DNA of 8,691 nt from an uncultured Rhodocyclaceae bacterium (GTDB taxonomy: Bacteria; Pseudomonadota; Gammaproteobacteria; Burkholderiales; Rhodocyclaceae): the NCBI GenBank assembly GCA_903930805.1, contig CAIYZZ010000259.1, forward strand, positions 1-8,691, read 5' to 3'. The notes beneath the pieces are model-generated. The model ran no database searches. It saw nothing but the letters and a program-made list of their open reading frames with translations, and was not told the origin of the DNA. Shown one piece after another: positions 7,420 to 8,691 of the stretch. The number at the start of each line of letters is the position of its first letter. Position 1 is the stretch's first letter. Made by a program: the position numbers and the translations under genes.

Positions 7420-7426
7420 TCCGCTC
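7420..7426 (-). promoter_or_regulatory. Ribosome binding site of the channel gene, overlapping the trpE stop
   Basis: On the minus strand GAGCGGA directly precedes ATG 7419 and ends 6 nt before ATG 7413, the spacing favouring 7413 slightly. It overlaps two bases of the trpE TGA (7425-7427), so ribosomes ending trpE would be placed on the next start. This supports coupling of the channel gene to trpE. Confidence 0.45.
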
Positions 7427-8691
7427 AAGCGAAGCGCGTATCGAGGCCGGCTTCGGCCATCTCTGCGGCGCGCAGTTGGGCACGTGCCTTGTTCAATGTT
7501 TCCTGCCACTCGCTGTCGGGGTCCGAATCGGCGACGATGCCGGCACCGGCCTGCACGTAGATGCGGCCATCCTTGACGACGGCCGTGCGGATGGCGATGG
7601 CCAGGTCCATGTCGCCGTTGAAGCCAAGATAACCCACGCTGCCCGCATAGATGCCACGCTTGGTCGGTTCGAGTTCGTCGATGATTTCCATCGCCCGTAC
7701 CTTGGGCGCGCCGGAAACCGTGCCGGCCGGGAAGGTGGCGCGCAGCACCGAGACCGGGCCCTCATCGTCCTTCAATTCGCCCTCGACGTTGGAGACGATG
7801 TGCATCACATGCGAGTAACGCTCGACGGCGTACTGCTCGGTGACCTTGACGCTGCCGATCTTGGCGACGCGACTGACATCGTTGCGGCCGAGATCGAGCA
7901 GTTGCAGGTGTTCAGCGCGTTCCTTCTCGTCGGCGAGCAGGTCAGTGGCCAGGGCGGCATCTTCGGCGGCGGTGGCACCACGCTTGCGCGTGCCGGCGAT
8001 GGGGCGCAGGGTGATGCGCTTCTTGCCGCCTTCGCCTTCGAGCCGCACGAGAATTTCTGGCGAGGCGCCAACCACCTGGAAGTCGCCGAAGTCGAAAAGG
8101 AACATGTAGGGCGAGGGGTTGAGCGTGCGCAAGGCCCGGTAAAGCGCCAGCGGGCTGGCCGCGAAGGGCTTGCTCATGCGCTGGCTCAACACCACCTGCA
8201 TCACGTCGCCGTCGAGTATGTATTGCTTGGCTTTCTTCACCGCTGCCTTGAAATCGGCTTCGGGAAATTCAAAAGTCGGCTCTGGCGAGACGGCAGGCAC
8301 ATCGACCGGCAACTGCACCGGTGCGCGCAGTTTGGCCAGAAGTTCTTTCAGGCGTGCCTGCGCCTGCTTCCAGGCGCCGGGGAAGCCCGGCTCGGCATAC
8401 ACCACCAGTGTCAGTTTGCCGGAGAGGTTGTCGACGATGGCGATTTCTTCCGACAGCAGTAACAAGATATCCGGCACACCGAGCGCATCGGGCTTGCTCG
8501 TGTCGGCGAGCTTGGGCTCGATATAACGTACCGTGTCGTAGCCGAAAACGCCGACCAGTCCGCCACAGAAACGCGGCAGGCCGGGGAGATCCGGCACCTT
8601 GAAGCGCGCCATGAATTCCGAGATGTAGGAGATCGGATTGGTGTGCTCGCGTCGCTCGGCGACGCGATTGCCGGTGAGCAGCAGGATGGTC
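7425..8691 (-). CDS. trpE: Anthranilate synthase component I, 5' end outside window
   Basis: Chorismate-binding subunit that, with ammonia from TrpG, makes anthranilate and pyruvate; this is the usual control point for feedback by tryptophan. The frame is open to the right edge: 421 residues are present, beginning [16 protein letters not shown], of about 490-500 usual, so some 70-80 N-terminal residues with part of the tryptophan-binding site are missing. Seen, in fragment numbering: [11 protein letters not shown] (161-171), NPSPYMFL (191-198, inhibitor-site region), IAGTRKRG (231-238), DLGRND (266-271), [18 protein letters not shown] (320-337), [13 protein letters not shown] (357-369), and [10 protein letters not shown] (382-391) with Mg and chorismate residues. 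The catalytic domain is intact. The linker before it carries a 24-bp repeat copy encoding AVSPEPTF. It is followed after 5 nt by the channel gene rather than trpG. Any leader or attenuator would be upstream, outside the window. Confidence 0.97.
   Translation of the reverse strand, partial: TILLLTGNRVAERREHTNPISYISEFMARFKVPDLPGLPRFCGGLVGVFGYDTVRYIEPKLADTSKPDALGVPDILLLLSEEIAIVDNLSGKLTLVVYAEPGFPGAWKQAQARLKELLAKLRAPVQLPVDVPAVSPEPTFEFPEADFKAAVKKAKQYILDGDVMQVVLSQRMSKPFAASPLALYRALRTLNPSPYMFLFDFGDFQVVGASPEILVRLEGEGGKKRITLRPIAGTRKRGATAAEDAALATDLLADEKERAEHLQLLDLGRNDVSRVAKIGSVKVTEQYAVERYSHVMHIVSNVEGELKDDEGPVSVLRATFPAGTVSGAPKVRAMEIIDELEPTKRGIYAGSVGYLGFNGDMDLAIAIRTAVVKDGRIYVQAGAGIVADSDPDSEWQETLNKARAQLRAAEMAEAGLDTRFA
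8271..8294 (+). repeat. 24-bp dispersed repeat, copy 3 (inside trpE)
   Basis: On the plus strand it reads AAAAGTCGGC, T, CTGGCGAGACGGC, with two differences from copy 1. It lies antisense to trpE, whose strand reads the complement as Ala-Val-Ser-Pro-Glu-Pro-Thr-Phe. This is in the linker between the N-terminal part and the chorismate-binding domain, a stretch that usually varies in length and sequence. Confidence 0.75.

Noticed and set aside
7420..7509. Longer channel protein starting at ATG 7509
   Set aside because: It would overlap the trpE 3' end by 85 nt and place 30 Arg-rich residues before an otherwise clean signal peptide; ATG 7419 or 7413 fits better.
7476..8462. Long plus-strand open frame of 328 codons opposite trpE
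   Set aside because: It is fully antisense to clearly conserved trpE sequence, is rich in His, Gly and Arg as expected of a shadow frame in GC-rich DNA, and shows no motif.
1..8691. CRISPR arrays, tRNA or rRNA genes, transposases, integrases
   Set aside because: No regularly spaced repeats, cloverleaf sequences, rRNA-like stretches or transposase motifs were found on either strand.

Overview
The window reads as chromosomal DNA of a betaproteobacterium. Rhodocyclales or a relative is my best guess, from the GC-rich coding sequence, the split trpE..trpGDC cluster and the type of class II fructose-bisphosphate aldolase; the genus cannot be fixed from sequence alone.

Layout, left to right. The plus strand opens inside the 3' two-thirds of a class II fructose-bisphosphate aldolase gene (1-729), closed by a very strong intrinsic terminator (743-777). 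A 135-nt spacer leads to a plus-strand gene for a 523-residue cytoplasmic protein of unknown function (913-2484), with helical N-terminal and middle parts and a degenerate PilZ-like segment near the C terminus. From 2554 to the right edge everything is on the minus strand. In transcription order it is trpE (5' end cut off by the window), an 803-residue MscS-type mechanosensitive channel with a long periplasmic coiled coil, trpG, trpD and trpC. The spacings are 5 nt, 63 nt, 1 nt and a 4-nt ATGA overlap, so this looks like one operon. It makes anthranilate synthase (TrpE+TrpG), anthranilate phosphoribosyltransferase and indole-3-glycerol phosphate synthase, the first steps of tryptophan synthesis from chorismate. 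The odd member is the channel gene, which separates the two anthranilate synthase subunits. trpC and the unknown gene converge, with 69 nt between their stop codons and no clear terminator.

The least explained structure is a 24-bp dispersed repeat (AAAAGTCGGC, one variable base, then CTGGCGGGACGGC) found four times. Two copies are intergenic and flank the unknown gene on both sides. One lies inside trpC and one inside trpE, each at a position expected to be variable in the protein. Copies differ by 1-4 bases, occur in both orientations, and are read differently in the two genes. This is the best candidate in the window for an undescribed element: an uptake-signal-like word, a small mobile repeat or a protein-binding site. 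The other genes are familiar housekeeping functions.
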